NCBI RefSeq assembly: GCF_009712605.1
Contig: NZ_WASO01000010.1
Span: 1-64,000 of the forward strand
DNA: 64,000 bases
Direction of reading: 5' to 3'
Source of the DNA: Paludibacter sp.
GTDB taxonomy: Bacteria > Bacteroidota > Bacteroidia > Bacteroidales > Paludibacteraceae
The notes under the pieces are model-generated. The model saw nothing but the letters and a program-made list of their open reading frames with translations, was not told where the DNA came from and did no database searches. Below, piece by piece: positions 37,423 through 46,137 of the stretch; position 1 is the first letter of the stretch; each line of letters starts with the position of its first letter. A program made the translations under genes and the position numbers.

Positions 37423-38481
37423 TTATCTCACAAATACGATTTTCCAGGGATTGACACCGCTGGTGAACGTAAATTTCTTTTTTCCAGTTGAGTCGAAGCA
37501 ATAAACTGTTCCGTTAGAAACGTAATCGGTTGCCGCGGAAGCCACGTATACATCGCCATTGGTCTGATTTACGGCAATCCCACTAGCCATCGGAATAGTG
37601 GTGCCATCGACAATAAAATTGGTGATTGTTCCGGTTGAAACATCCATCGTCTTTACCGCAGAAGCTCCGGTTGAATAATCATAGTTACAGAAAAGAATTT
37701 TAGTACCGTAGAAATCGAAATCGATGGCGGCAGAGTTGGAATAAGTCTTGGTCAGCGCATCGGTCGATGGATTGATAACCTGTAATTCAGAAGCAATAGA
37801 TCCATAATTACCATGAGATAACACATAAACATTTCCGTCAGTACCTGTTTTGATCGTAAAGGGATTAGTATTGACAGTAATTTTCTTTGTTTCGGCAAAG
37901 GATGCAATGTCAATTACAGAAACCGTATTGGAATAGGTCGGATAATTCAGTCCGCCCGAATTTGATACATACAACTTATTATTTGCCACGCAGATTCCGT
38001 CTGGGTTTTCTCCGGCAGTTGCATAGGCTTCAATGCTCAAACTGGTAGTATCGATACGGGCAACCGACCCGTCGAAAGAACATACATACGCTTTGTTTTT
38101 ATTGAACGCAATACAACGTGGCTGACGGGCAGTATTGCCATTTTGAAAACTGATCGTTTTCAGAAACTTCCCGTTCAGGTCGGTCACCGTGACCACGCTC
38201 GAAACATTTACCACAATGTAGATTTTACCGCCATACACGGCCATATCATTACCGGTATCTCCCAGTCCGACTCCGTTTTGAGCTTTGTACCAATCGATGG
38301 TAGAGGTTGCCTTGTCAATATTGTAAGAGGTTACCGTACTGTTGTTGTAGTTCATTGAACCCTGGTTCAATACATACACGCTGCCATTGGAGACTACCAT
38401 TGTTTCGTTCTTTGTACACGAAGTCAGCGCCACACTACCTGCTGCCGCCAGTAAAAAAAAGAAGAGTTTAAATTGTTTCAT
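37423..38481 (-). CDS. BtuG-like surface lipoprotein, YncE-type beta-propeller
   Basis: A 352-residue lipoprotein. The signal peptide ends in a lipobox L-T-S-C (cysteine near residue 22). The mature part is a series of roughly 40-residue strand repeats of the YncE/DUF5074 propeller kind, with motifs such as GSVYVLNQGSMNYNNSTV, NKAYVCSFDGSVARIDT and NKLYVSNSGG. It lies 30 bp behind a BtuB-like receptor under a cobalamin riboswitch. In Bacteroides the lipoprotein BtuG has this fold and position and binds vitamin B12 on the cell surface. Assigning BtuG function here rests on fold and context. Confidence 0.8.
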   Translation of the reverse strand: MKQFKLFFFLLAAAGSVALTSCTKNETMVVSNGSVYVLNQGSMNYNNSTVTSYNIDKATSTIDWYKAQNGVGLGDTGNDMAVYGGKIYIVVNVSSVVTVTDLNGKFLKTISFQNGNTARQPRCIAFNKNKAYVCSFDGSVARIDTTSLSIEAYATAGENPDGICVANNKLYVSNSGGLNYPTYSNTVSVIDIASFAETKKITVNTNPFTIKTGTDGNVYVLSHGNYGSIASELQVINPSTDALTKTYSNSAAIDFDFYGTKILFCNYDYSTGASAVKTMDVSTGTITNFIVDGTTIPMASGIAVNQTNGDVYVASAATDYVSNGTVYCFDSTGKKKFTFTSGVNPWKIVFVR

Positions 38482-38511
38482 AACACACTTTTATTTAATT
38501 GATTTCTAATT

Positions 38512-40530
38512 TCAGAACTTCACTCCGACACTCACTCTCCACGAACGGCCGGGCATCGGATAATTTTTCACGACGACATACTGTTCGTCGGTCAGGTTAA
38601 GCACTTCCAGTTTCACATCTGTCGTAAAATGACGGGACTCAAACGAACGCCAGAATGCCACACTGGTTTCGGCATAACCGTCGATCACCGAATGGCTCAA
38701 ATCGTAACGATAACCGGAGAAAATACAATTGACAGAACCGTTCACTAACGGAGTAAGTACGCCTATGGTAGCCACACCCGAATGTTCCGGGCTGTAAGCT
38801 ATCAGTTGGCCGTAGGAAGAGTTGGCCGGATTACTTTTATCCACGGCATGTTGATAGGTATACGACACATCCATCGTCAGATGCAGCGAACGGAAACAAT
38901 TATACCCACCACGCGCCGACACATCCGTGCCGGTAGTTTCTACCAGTCCGAGATTCAGCATCGACCACTCAAACAGATCTTTTGCCGGTACCGCTATAAT
39001 TTTATTCGTCACCCGGTTGTAATAGCCGTCGAGCGACAATGCCAGATAACCATCCGGTGTCTTTTTCATATAGGAGATGCCTGCATTCCATTGACGGGCA
39101 GTTTCGGGTTTCAGATCCTTGTTGCCGATGCTCCGGTAATAAAGATCATTGAACGTCGGCATTCGGAATGTCTCCTTATAGAATCCACGCAATTGCAAGC
39201 GGTCATCTTTCAAAGGAAGCCATGCAACAGAAACCAAAGGAGACAGGCGGTTATGCCCATTGGCTGCGGGTCCCTGTTCAACATGTTCGGTTAAAGTGGT
39301 TGCCAGCAAAGAGCACTCAGCCTTGAAAGTCGCTGAAGTATATCGTCCGGTGATATGTCCGTAACCGGTAAAACGGGTCGGTGCGGGGAAGTCTGTCATA
39401 TTCGAGGTCAGATGATTCAACTGGGCATCCAGCGCAGCTGAAACATTCATCCTGTCCGATATTTTTTTGAAAAGAGAAGATGTCAGGTAATACTCCTGTT
39501 GGTAGTAGCGATCATCAAGGCCGCCGGTAGAATTCAGAAAATACGGATCCACATAGCGGGTATCCGAATAATCCGCTTTCAGGCTTGTTTTCCATTGGGT
39601 TGTGGAAGAGAGTGCAACCTTATACTGCAATTGCATAAAATAATCATTTTCCCACAAACGCTGACCGGCAGTAGCCAACGGATTATAGAGAATTACCGCA
39701 CCGGGCAAACCACGGGTGCTGGTATAGGCATATCCTTTGAACGTCCATTCACGACCAACTACCGGCTGATAATAAAGATTGGCTTCTCCGTGAAAAGTCT
39801 TCACATCGCTATTGGTTCGCTTATAATGCTCCAACACATTCCCATTCTGAAAATCGAAAGGATAACGCCCGTTTGTATACTGATAATCGGCAATCACCGA
39901 AGAAAGAAGTTTTCCTGAAAGTCTGTTTTGAAGCACTATCGCAGGATGCAGCAAACCGAAAGAACCGGCAGTGAGCGAAGCATTGGCTCTCATCTGATGC
40001 AAGCTGTCCAGCTTTGGCTTCATACTCTGTACCGTTAGCAAACCTCCGGCCGCCATAGCTCTGGCACTTTGCAGACAGTCGGCATTACCACCATTGGCAA
40101 GTGCCACTTCGTCAACATTCGAAAGGTTCATACGTCCCAAATCCACCTGTCCGTTTTGAATATCGCCCATCATGACACCATCGTAACTCACACCGGTATG
40201 CGTAGCACCCAGTCCTCTGATGGAAACGGTCTTTAATCCCCCTACTCCGCCGTAATCCTTCACCGTAACACCGGTAAAGTGCTTCACCACATCCGAAAGC
40301 TGAAGTACATTGAATTGTTGTATGGTATTTTTATCGAATACCTGAACGGGAGTCACCGTCTGGCTGATATGAGGCATGGGAGTAGCCGTAACCACCACTT
40401 CGCGGATGCGCTGAACAGAATCAAGCTGGGCAAAAAGCGGGCTGCAAAACATCAGCAACGCCATTATTCCCAAACATTTAATTCCGGAACGAAGCAAAAA
40501 AGTACGGATACAAAGTGTGCGTAAAAACAT
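38512..40530 (-). CDS. btuB: BtuB-like TonB-dependent cobalamin receptor
   Basis: A 672-residue outer membrane receptor. A signal peptide ends near L-F-A-Q. The plug domain follows, with a TonB-box-like REVVVTATPMP and VKDYGGVGGLKTVSIRGLG, then a 22-strand barrel ending in an aromatic-rich RSWRVSVGVKF. An upstream in-frame ATG at 40578 exists, but the ATG at 40530 gives a normal signal peptide. The adenosylcobalamin-type riboswitch in its leader and the BtuG-like gene after it point to vitamin B12 (or related corrinoid) import. B12-dependent methylmalonyl-CoA mutase and a B12/radical SAM enzyme lie in the same window. Confidence 0.9.
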   Translation of the reverse strand: MFLRTLCIRTFLLRSGIKCLGIMALLMFCSPLFAQLDSVQRIREVVVTATPMPHISQTVTPVQVFDKNTIQQFNVLQLSDVVKHFTGVTVKDYGGVGGLKTVSIRGLGATHTGVSYDGVMMGDIQNGQVDLGRMNLSNVDEVALANGGNADCLQSARAMAAGGLLTVQSMKPKLDSLHQMRANASLTAGSFGLLHPAIVLQNRLSGKLLSSVIADYQYTNGRYPFDFQNGNVLEHYKRTNSDVKTFHGEANLYYQPVVGREWTFKGYAYTSTRGLPGAVILYNPLATAGQRLWENDYFMQLQYKVALSSTTQWKTSLKADYSDTRYVDPYFLNSTGGLDDRYYQQEYYLTSSLFKKISDRMNVSAALDAQLNHLTSNMTDFPAPTRFTGYGHITGRYTSATFKAECSLLATTLTEHVEQGPAANGHNRLSPLVSVAWLPLKDDRLQLRGFYKETFRMPTFNDLYYRSIGNKDLKPETARQWNAGISYMKKTPDGYLALSLDGYYNRVTNKIIAVPAKDLFEWSMLNLGLVETTGTDVSARGGYNCFRSLHLTMDVSYTYQHAVDKSNPANSSYGQLIAYSPEHSGVATIGVLTPLVNGSVNCIFSGYRYDLSHSVIDGYAETSVAFWRSFESRHFTTDVKLEVLNLTDEQYVVVKNYPMPGRSWRVSVGVKF

Positions 40531-40644
40531 AAAAACTGCTTGAATTACAAACAGCTTCGCGGTTGTGCAAAAAATCAAATGGAAACTATGCCGATTCTCA
40601 TTTGGTTGTAAGCTCTTTCCTCGAAAGCCTAAACTGTGAACTGC

Positions 40645-40866
40645 ATGGCAGGTCTCCTGACTTATCCCCGTTTCGGACAGCCTTCCCGTTTTAGTAATGA
40701 GTAATGAGTAATGAGGAGTGCTCGAATACCATTTACTGTTTACCGGAAACAGTGGCTAAAGTCGCGCCGAAACGTTGCATAGGACTTACAGTAGCGGGTC
40801 TGTTCAGGACTTACACCTGATTCCCTTTTCATCACCTGCCGGGAACCCGGACAAGCGAACCAATGC
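40645..40866 (-). ncRNA. Cobalamin riboswitch
   Basis: Read on the minus strand, the region has the ordered landmarks of the B12 aptamer. They are GGTGATGAAAAGGGAATCAG with GGTGTAAGTCC following, then ACCCGCTACTGTAAG, GCCACTG, GGGAAGGC, and finally the B12 box AAGTCAGGAGACCTGCC (40647-40663). A promoter lies at its 5' edge. It ends about 115 nt before the btuB start, so the expression platform is in that gap. Between GCCACTG and GGGAAGGC the peripheral arm contains a TAATGAG repeat that looks like a local expansion. High cobalamin should lower btuB expression. Confidence 0.95.
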
Positions 40867-40871
40867 GACGA

Positions 40872-40902
40872 CAAAGGTACTGCTATTTTTTTATTTGAAC
40901 AA
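40872..40902 (-). promoter_or_regulatory. Promoter of the riboswitch-btuB-btuG transcript
   Basis: TACCTTTG (40872-40879, minus strand) with TTG at 40900-40902 (20-bp spacer). The predicted start falls just upstream of the aptamer. Confidence 0.7.
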
Positions 40903-40985
40903 TCAACAACTGAAAGATTATTGGCAAATAGCAACCAACAATCCACTTAAAATACTGTTTTATAGAAGCCTGCAATAAGAGACAA

Positions 40986-41816
40986 TTAATTCGACTCCTG
41001 ATCGCTATCGACTGTGTACTGCTGACTGTTAATAGCCTGAACTACCAGTCCGGCCAGCGTAAAACCGAAGATCGCCGTGATATGCGCCGCCGTTCCATTG
41101 ATTTGCGCTTTCATGCTGCACCACTCGTGATTCACCAGTTCCGGATCGCCGGGGCCAGCCTCTGCCTTGGGACAAAGACATTTTTCGGTGCCGCAGGTTG
41201 CTTGCTGTCCACGGTTTTGAAGCAGTTCGTCGCTATAAACGCAGAGAAATTTCCTGGCCGGTTTTTCGCCCTTGCGGATTTTCTTGCGTAGAGCCGACCC
41301 AAGAGGACAGCCGTTTACTTTCCAGAATTCGGCAATTTTAATACGGGTAGGATCCAATTTGAGCGAAGCTCCCATCGAAGAAAAGAGAACCGCATTGGTA
41401 CGGGTAACGGTGCGGATAAGATGGGCTTTACTGCCAAGGCTATCAATCGCGTCGATCACAAAATGATACGATGCCAAATCGAAAGAATCGGATGTTTCTT
41501 CGTTGTAAATACGTTGAATAGCTGTAATTTCAGCTTTCGGATTGATTTCAAGGAGCCGTTGCTTCAGCACTTCGGTCTTTACCGCCCCCACGGTTTTGGT
41601 GGTGGCATGCAACTGCCGGTTGATGTTGGTCATGCAAACACGGTCGGAATCGACAATGGTAAGATGCCTGATACCGGTACGCACCAGACTCTCGGCACAC
41701 CAGCTCCCTACTCCTCCAATGCCAAAAATAATCACTCGTGCATTGGCCATGCGCTCCATCACATCATCACCCAACAACAATTCCGTACGTTGAAACAATC
41801 CTTTTTCGATACCCAT
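40986..41816 (-). CDS. tcdA: tRNA threonylcarbamoyladenosine dehydratase
   Basis: A 276-residue E1-like enzyme that cyclises t6A37 of tRNAs to ct6A. The nucleotide-binding VIIFGIGGVGSWCAESLVR is near residues 29-47, followed by DSDRVCMTNINRQLHAT with the adenylation arginine, and DAIDSLGSKAHLI. Two C-x-C/C pairs near residues 192-214 (F-L-C-V and E-K-C-L-C-P) could bind metal. It is monocistronic, upstream of and separate from the riboswitch unit. Confidence 0.92.
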   Translation of the reverse strand: MGIEKGLFQRTELLLGDDVMERMANARVIIFGIGGVGSWCAESLVRTGIRHLTIVDSDRVCMTNINRQLHATTKTVGAVKTEVLKQRLLEINPKAEITAIQRIYNEETSDSFDLASYHFVIDAIDSLGSKAHLIRTVTRTNAVLFSSMGASLKLDPTRIKIAEFWKVNGCPLGSALRKKIRKGEKPARKFLCVYSDELLQNRGQQATCGTEKCLCPKAEAGPGDPELVNHEWCSMKAQINGTAAHITAIFGFTLAGLVVQAINSQQYTVDSDQESN

Positions 41817-42350
41817 CTTTCTAGTTTTCTTATAATTAGCGATTCAACCCTTTCATCTGAAACGGGCGTGCAAAATTACGCAAAAAACTCAACAAAAAAC
41901 AGCTACCAAACATTCTTAACATGCTGTACGAAAAACAGATGTCCGGAACAATAAACATTATACTTTTTAATTGAGTTTTTAATTTCAACATTTGACCTCT
42001 CCCCAACCCCTCTCCCAAAGAGAGGGGCTTTGTACCTGCATCAATGAGTTTTATCTTATATTGTTTCTGTCGTGTTCCTCCTCTCCTCGGGAGAGGAGGT
42101 TAGGTCAGACGATAAATGTCAGACTCCGACACGAAGTCGTCGTGAGAGGAGAGGTCTAAACAAAATGCCATTATTCAATTCCGTAATAATCTATTCGATA
42201 TAAACTCTAATCCCCGCCATCAGTTCAAAGGGCAATTCTGACAAAATATTTTTTTATCTTTGCCGTCCTAAAGAGAAATATAAACTTAACCGCAAAGCTG
42301 CCGGGAGATAATTTACTTCCCCGCTCGCTTCTTAAAACATGTATAACAAA
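41817..42350. repeat. Intergenic region with two palindromic dispersed repeats and a promoter
   Basis: No gene is seen. At 41994-42031 is a CCCCTCTCCC-AAA-GAGAGGGG element, and at 42077-42099 the hairpin CCTCCTCTCC-TCG-GGAGAGGAGG, with GAGAGGAGAGG again near 42142-42152. TATCTTTG at 42255-42262 fits a -7 box for the DUF4197 gene. The rest is AT-rich. Confidence 0.5.
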
Positions 42351-43211
42351 ATGAACACATTACGAAAAATGATTGCTTTTGCAATCACATGCCTTTTTAT
42401 TGCAGGCTTGCCTTTTTGCCAGTCGGAAGCGACTACTAAAGTCACTAAAAAAACCACTACAAAGGCAAAAAACACCAGCACAACAAACAAAAGTACAGCC
42501 AACACAAAAACAGACGCAGCTTCTGCTACAACACCAGCAACAACTGTAACGACTTCAAACAGCAGTGCTGCTTCCGGACTGAAAGAAGCGCTTGTAACCG
42601 GGGTTACCAATGCCGTTCTTTCTCTGAATAAAGAAAACGGATATTTCGGGAACTCTTTGCTGAAGATTCTACTTCCCAAAGAAGCTGATCCGTTGGTAAA
42701 CAATATCAAACTGATTCCCGGCGGTCAAAGCCTTCTCGATGATGTGGTGCTGCGGCTCAACCGTGCTGCTGAAGATGCTGCCGGTGAGGCAAAGCCTATT
42801 TTTGTAAATGCCATTACTGGCATGAGCATTACCGACGCGACATCTATTTTATTTGGCAGCGATAAAACCGGAGCTACCAACTATTTGAAAAAGAACACAA
42901 TCAATCAACTCACAGCAGCTTACCAGCCCAAAGTTGAAGCGTCACTGAATAAAGATCTGGTTGGTACCATGTCGACTACCGAAGCATGGTCAAAATTGAC
43001 AAAAGCGTATAACAAAGTGGCCAACTCGCTGGTAGGAAGCGCCTATAACCTTGCTCCTGTCAACACCAACCTTAGCGGTTATGTTACCGAGCAAGCGCTT
43101 AACGGACTGTTTACCACTGTTGGCAACGAAGAAATGAAAATACGGGAAAATCCGGCTGCCCGCGTAACCAGTGTACTGCAAAGCGTGTTCGGACTACTGG
43201 ATAAAAAATAA
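42351..43211 (+). CDS. DUF4197 family exported protein
   Basis: A 286-residue protein with a signal peptide (residues about 1-25). A low-complexity Thr/Ala/Lys-rich linker of about 50 residues follows, then the DUF4197 domain from about residue 75 to the end. Characteristic blocks are GLKEALVTGVTNAV, YFGNSLLKILLP, LNRAAEDAAGEAKPIFVNAI, ATSILFGSDKTGATNYL and the C-terminal E-x-x-I-R-x-N-P-A-A-R. The family has no established function. A second in-frame ATG (42339) lies 12 nt upstream; the lysine-arginine start at 42351 gives the better signal peptide. Confidence 0.85.
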   Translation: MNTLRKMIAFAITCLFIAGLPFCQSEATTKVTKKTTTKAKNTSTTNKSTANTKTDAASATTPATTVTTSNSSAASGLKEALVTGVTNAVLSLNKENGYFGNSLLKILLPKEADPLVNNIKLIPGGQSLLDDVVLRLNRAAEDAAGEAKPIFVNAITGMSITDATSILFGSDKTGATNYLKKNTINQLTAAYQPKVEASLNKDLVGTMSTTEAWSKLTKAYNKVANSLVGSAYNLAPVNTNLSGYVTEQALNGLFTTVGNEEMKIRENPAARVTSVLQSVFGLLDKK

Positions 43212-43221
43212 GCCGTAGGAA

Positions 43222-43632
43222 TCAGCTTAATACCGTAGCCACAATCCGGCGCGCTCCGCCGTAATTGCGAAATTCGCAGAGATAAATTCCCTGCCAAATA
43301 CCGATATTCAACCGCTGGCGGGAGATAGGAATTGTAAGTCCGACTCCCGCCAGTGTCGTTTTAGCGTGAGCAGGCATATCATCATCGCCTTCCAAAGTGT
43401 GTTCGTAGTATGGTTCGCGTTCTTTCACCAAACGATCGAAAATCTGCCCCATATCCACCTGCACATCGGGATCTGCATTTTCGTTGATGGTCAACGCCGC
43501 CGAAGTATGCTGGATAAATAAATGCAACAGGCCGCTTTCGGGCAGAGGAGGAAGATTTCGCACAATTTCGTCCGTTACCAGATGAAACCCACGGGATTTG
43601 GGACGCAATGAAAATTCAGTTTGAGATACCAT
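43222..43632 (-). CDS. YjbQ/UPF0047 family protein
   Basis: A 136-residue protein of the YjbQ family, reported to have thiamine-phosphate synthase-like side activity. The family pattern is clear: LHLFIQHTSAALTINENADPDVQVDM with histidine and glutamate ligands, DDMPAHAKTTLAGVGLTIPI and GTWQGIYL-like G-I-W-Q-G-I-Y-L-C-E-F-R. The start is the ATG at 43632 (MVSQTEFSLR). It is convergent with DUF4197, 10 bp apart. Confidence 0.9.
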   Translation of the reverse strand: MVSQTEFSLRPKSRGFHLVTDEIVRNLPPLPESGLLHLFIQHTSAALTINENADPDVQVDMGQIFDRLVKEREPYYEHTLEGDDDMPAHAKTTLAGVGLTIPISRQRLNIGIWQGIYLCEFRNYGGARRIVATVLS

Positions 43633-43884
43633 AAAAGATGATGATTTTAATAACGCACAAAAATAGATAAAATGCTCTGCTTTCCGACACAAAAACTTAC
43701 CCGCTATTTATCGTCAAACGCGTGCCCATTTGGCAATAGTGCGTCATTATGTCGTCCTTTTCCTGCCGATATTGCACCTTTTTAGAATGGCTCGTTTTTT
43801 GCTTTAAATTGCGACGGAGCACAGTCCAGCTATGATTCATAACCGAACGCGACTCCATATTATACAATGTTTTATTTATAAAAT

Positions 43885-44017
43885 AGGAGGTTTTAATATG
43901 GGAGCTTCTGGAAACAAACAGCCCAAAAAAGTAAAGTCTGGCAAACATACCAAACACGTTCCATCGTATCAGCTTGAAACAGAGACAAAAACTATTGACG
44001 ATCTGAAGAAGAAATAA
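43885..44017 (+). CDS. 39-aa lysine-rich small protein with strong Shine-Dalgarno
   Basis: The ATG at 43898 opens a 39-codon frame starting MGASGNKQPKKVKSGK and ending T-I-D-D-L-K-K-K. A canonical AGGAGG (43885-43890) sits 7 nt upstream; such sites are unusual in this window. The feature start includes the ribosome binding site. A hairpin terminator follows at 44033. The protein is basic, hydrophilic and has no membrane segment. I do not know its function. A 122-codon frame on the opposite strand over this region is not supported. Confidence 0.7.
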
Positions 44018-44032
44018 TTTTTCTCGCGATGG

Positions 44033-44088
44033 GATAAAAAGCCGAAATGAGGTTCGAAACTTCATTCCGGCTTTTTATTTAACCACAT
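44033..44088. terminator. Bidirectional terminator
   Basis: AAAAAGCCGAAATGAGG-type arm (about 44036-44053) pairs with CTTCATTCCGGCTTTTT (about 44060-44077), with A/T runs outside. It separates the 39-aa gene (plus) from the radical SAM gene (minus). Confidence 0.7.
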
Positions 44089-44116
44089 ATTACTATTTGT
44101 AAATCAAATAATTATA

Positions 44117-45904
44117 TCATTTACGCGTAAACCATTTTTTCACCGGCATATCGTAACCTGCACCCTGCATGTAGTTGTAGGTAGCCAGACTTAGTCCTTC
44201 TCCGTAAAGATCAAGATCGATTTCGTGCGGAGTTGTAAAAGGAATTTCGTTGTTGGCAAAAGTACCGGCAGGAATTTCCACATGTTTTGCCCCAACACTT
44301 TCGGGATGAATACCCGAAGGACTGTGAGCCGTCATGGCATAGCGATGCCAGAAAGCCGACTGTAGCCAGCCGTTGGCAAACAAATCGCGCACCACCTCCA
44401 GCGAATCGAGCGTTTCCTGAGCCGTTTCGGTGGGAAATCCGTACATCAGGTATGCATGAGTCATAATACCGGCTTCGGCAAAATTTTTCATACTCTCGCG
44501 CGCCGTTTCAATGGTTATGCCTTTATTTATCATCTTCAGAATGCGGGGCGAAGCCACCTCCAAGCCGCCCGAAATAGCAATGCAACCCGATTTTGCCATC
44601 AGGTAACACAGCTCCGGAGTATACGACTTCTCGAAGCGAACGTTAGTCCAGTAGCTTACCGTCAGCTTGCGACGCAAAATTTCCTCACTCAGCTTTCGCA
44701 ACAACGCGGGAGGCGCCGCCTCATCCACAAAGTGAAATCCTGACTGGCCTGTTTGCCGCATCACCGCCTCCATCCTGTCCACGATAAGTTCAACGGGAGC
44801 CATTTCAAAGCGTTGGATGTAATCGAGCGAACCGTCACAAAAAGCACATTTACCCCAGTAACAGCCGTGCGCCAACATCATCTTACTCCAGCGCCCGTTG
44901 CTCCACAAGGCATGCATGGGATTGGTCAGTTCTATCAGGTTGATATAGTTATTCTGGAGCAACCCGTCATAATCGGGAGCGGCCGTTTCTGCAAACGGAA
45001 TATTCTCTTTGCTCTCCATGTTTACCCGTACGATTTCGCCGGCACTGTTGCGGTAAAGCGTCCGCACCAACTCGCCTCCCTCAATCAAACGCAACAAAGG
45101 CAATTCACCATCGTCAAAAGTAAGGTAATCGATGTAGTCAAAGATAGCCGGATCGGTAATGCTACGCAATTCGGTATTGACGTAGCCGCCTCCCATCACA
45201 ATTTTTACCGACGGAAACTCCTTCCGCAGCCACTGTGCACAGCGCAAACCTGCATACAGATTTCCCGGAAAAGGAATACAAAAGCCCACCATTTCGGGAC
45301 TGCACGCCCTGATCTTTTGAGCGAAGACATCCAACATCAGTTGGTCGATAAAAGACGGAGGCTGTAGCAAAGTTTGTTGCAAAGGAGCAAACTCAGGCAA
45401 TCGCAGGCAAAGCGATTCCGCATAACGGATCAGTTCAAAATTCGGATCAATGGTTTGATTGATAAAGTCGCACAAATCTTTCAGGAAGAGCGTACACAGG
45501 TGCGTTGCCCGGTCGTGATTGCCGATCGTGCCAAAAGCCCATTCCAGATCGTCTTCCGAAGGAAAACGTTTACTTTGCGGCCAAAAATCAAGATCGCTGA
45601 AACGTTGCGCAAGACTACTGTCCCGTCCACTCAGAAACCGCATTACCGGCTCAATGGTTTGAATATAAAACCCGGATTGTTGCAGCAGGTTTCGTGAGTG
45701 TTTCGAAAGCTTTTTCGATGAAAAATCGAGTTGAAAAATCCGTTGAAGTTGCTCTTGTGTAAAGAGTTTTTCAATCAGCGCAATACTCAAATCCATTTGC
45801 CCGGCAGCAATGCCGCGCGAACGCAGAAACCCCTGCAGGTGACAGGTGGCCGGATAGGGTGTATTGAGTTGGGTAAGCGGCGGAGTAACGAGCAGAATCT
45901 TCAT
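44117..45904 (-). CDS. B12-binding domain radical SAM protein
   Basis: A 595-residue enzyme. The N-terminus MKILLVTPPLTQLNTPYP opens a cobalamin-binding-type domain (about residues 1-260). Its start is the ATG at 45904; an upstream in-frame ATG (46030) would add 42 basic residues. The radical SAM domain has C348-x4-C353-x2-C356 in GCYWGKCAFCD, one residue longer than the usual C-x3-C-x2-C. Later blocks are FHFVDEAAPPALL, CIAISGGLEVASPRIL and AYLMYGFPTET. It lies between a terminator and unrelated genes, so no precursor peptide or substrate is indicated. Confidence 0.88.
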   Translation of the reverse strand: MKILLVTPPLTQLNTPYPATCHLQGFLRSRGIAAGQMDLSIALIEKLFTQEQLQRIFQLDFSSKKLSKHSRNLLQQSGFYIQTIEPVMRFLSGRDSSLAQRFSDLDFWPQSKRFPSEDDLEWAFGTIGNHDRATHLCTLFLKDLCDFINQTIDPNFELIRYAESLCLRLPEFAPLQQTLLQPPSFIDQLMLDVFAQKIRACSPEMVGFCIPFPGNLYAGLRCAQWLRKEFPSVKIVMGGGYVNTELRSITDPAIFDYIDYLTFDDGELPLLRLIEGGELVRTLYRNSAGEIVRVNMESKENIPFAETAAPDYDGLLQNNYINLIELTNPMHALWSNGRWSKMMLAHGCYWGKCAFCDGSLDYIQRFEMAPVELIVDRMEAVMRQTGQSGFHFVDEAAPPALLRKLSEEILRRKLTVSYWTNVRFEKSYTPELCYLMAKSGCIAISGGLEVASPRILKMINKGITIETARESMKNFAEAGIMTHAYLMYGFPTETAQETLDSLEVVRDLFANGWLQSAFWHRYAMTAHSPSGIHPESVGAKHVEIPAGTFANNEIPFTTPHEIDLDLYGEGLSLATYNYMQGAGYDMPVKKWFTRK

Positions 45905-46137
45905 GCGGAATATTTTTTGCAAACTTACTGAATTATTTCGGCTCTGCCGTCTTTTACTCAATGAGGGCTTCGCTTGGAGCGAAACCCTCACTCTGAGCAG
46001 ATCTGGCGACTCGGAGGTCGCTGCACCCATGGGTCTTGCGAAAAATCGTTGAACGACAGACCGGAGTTCATTCCGATTCGCAACGTTTCCTTAAATTGAT
46101 ACTTATGCAGATTTTCAGTAGTCAGCTACTATCGAAC

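Noticed and set aside
43697-44065. 122-codon minus-strand frame
   Set aside because: It covers the terminator and the 39-aa gene with its strong ribosome binding site, and the product looks like no protein family.
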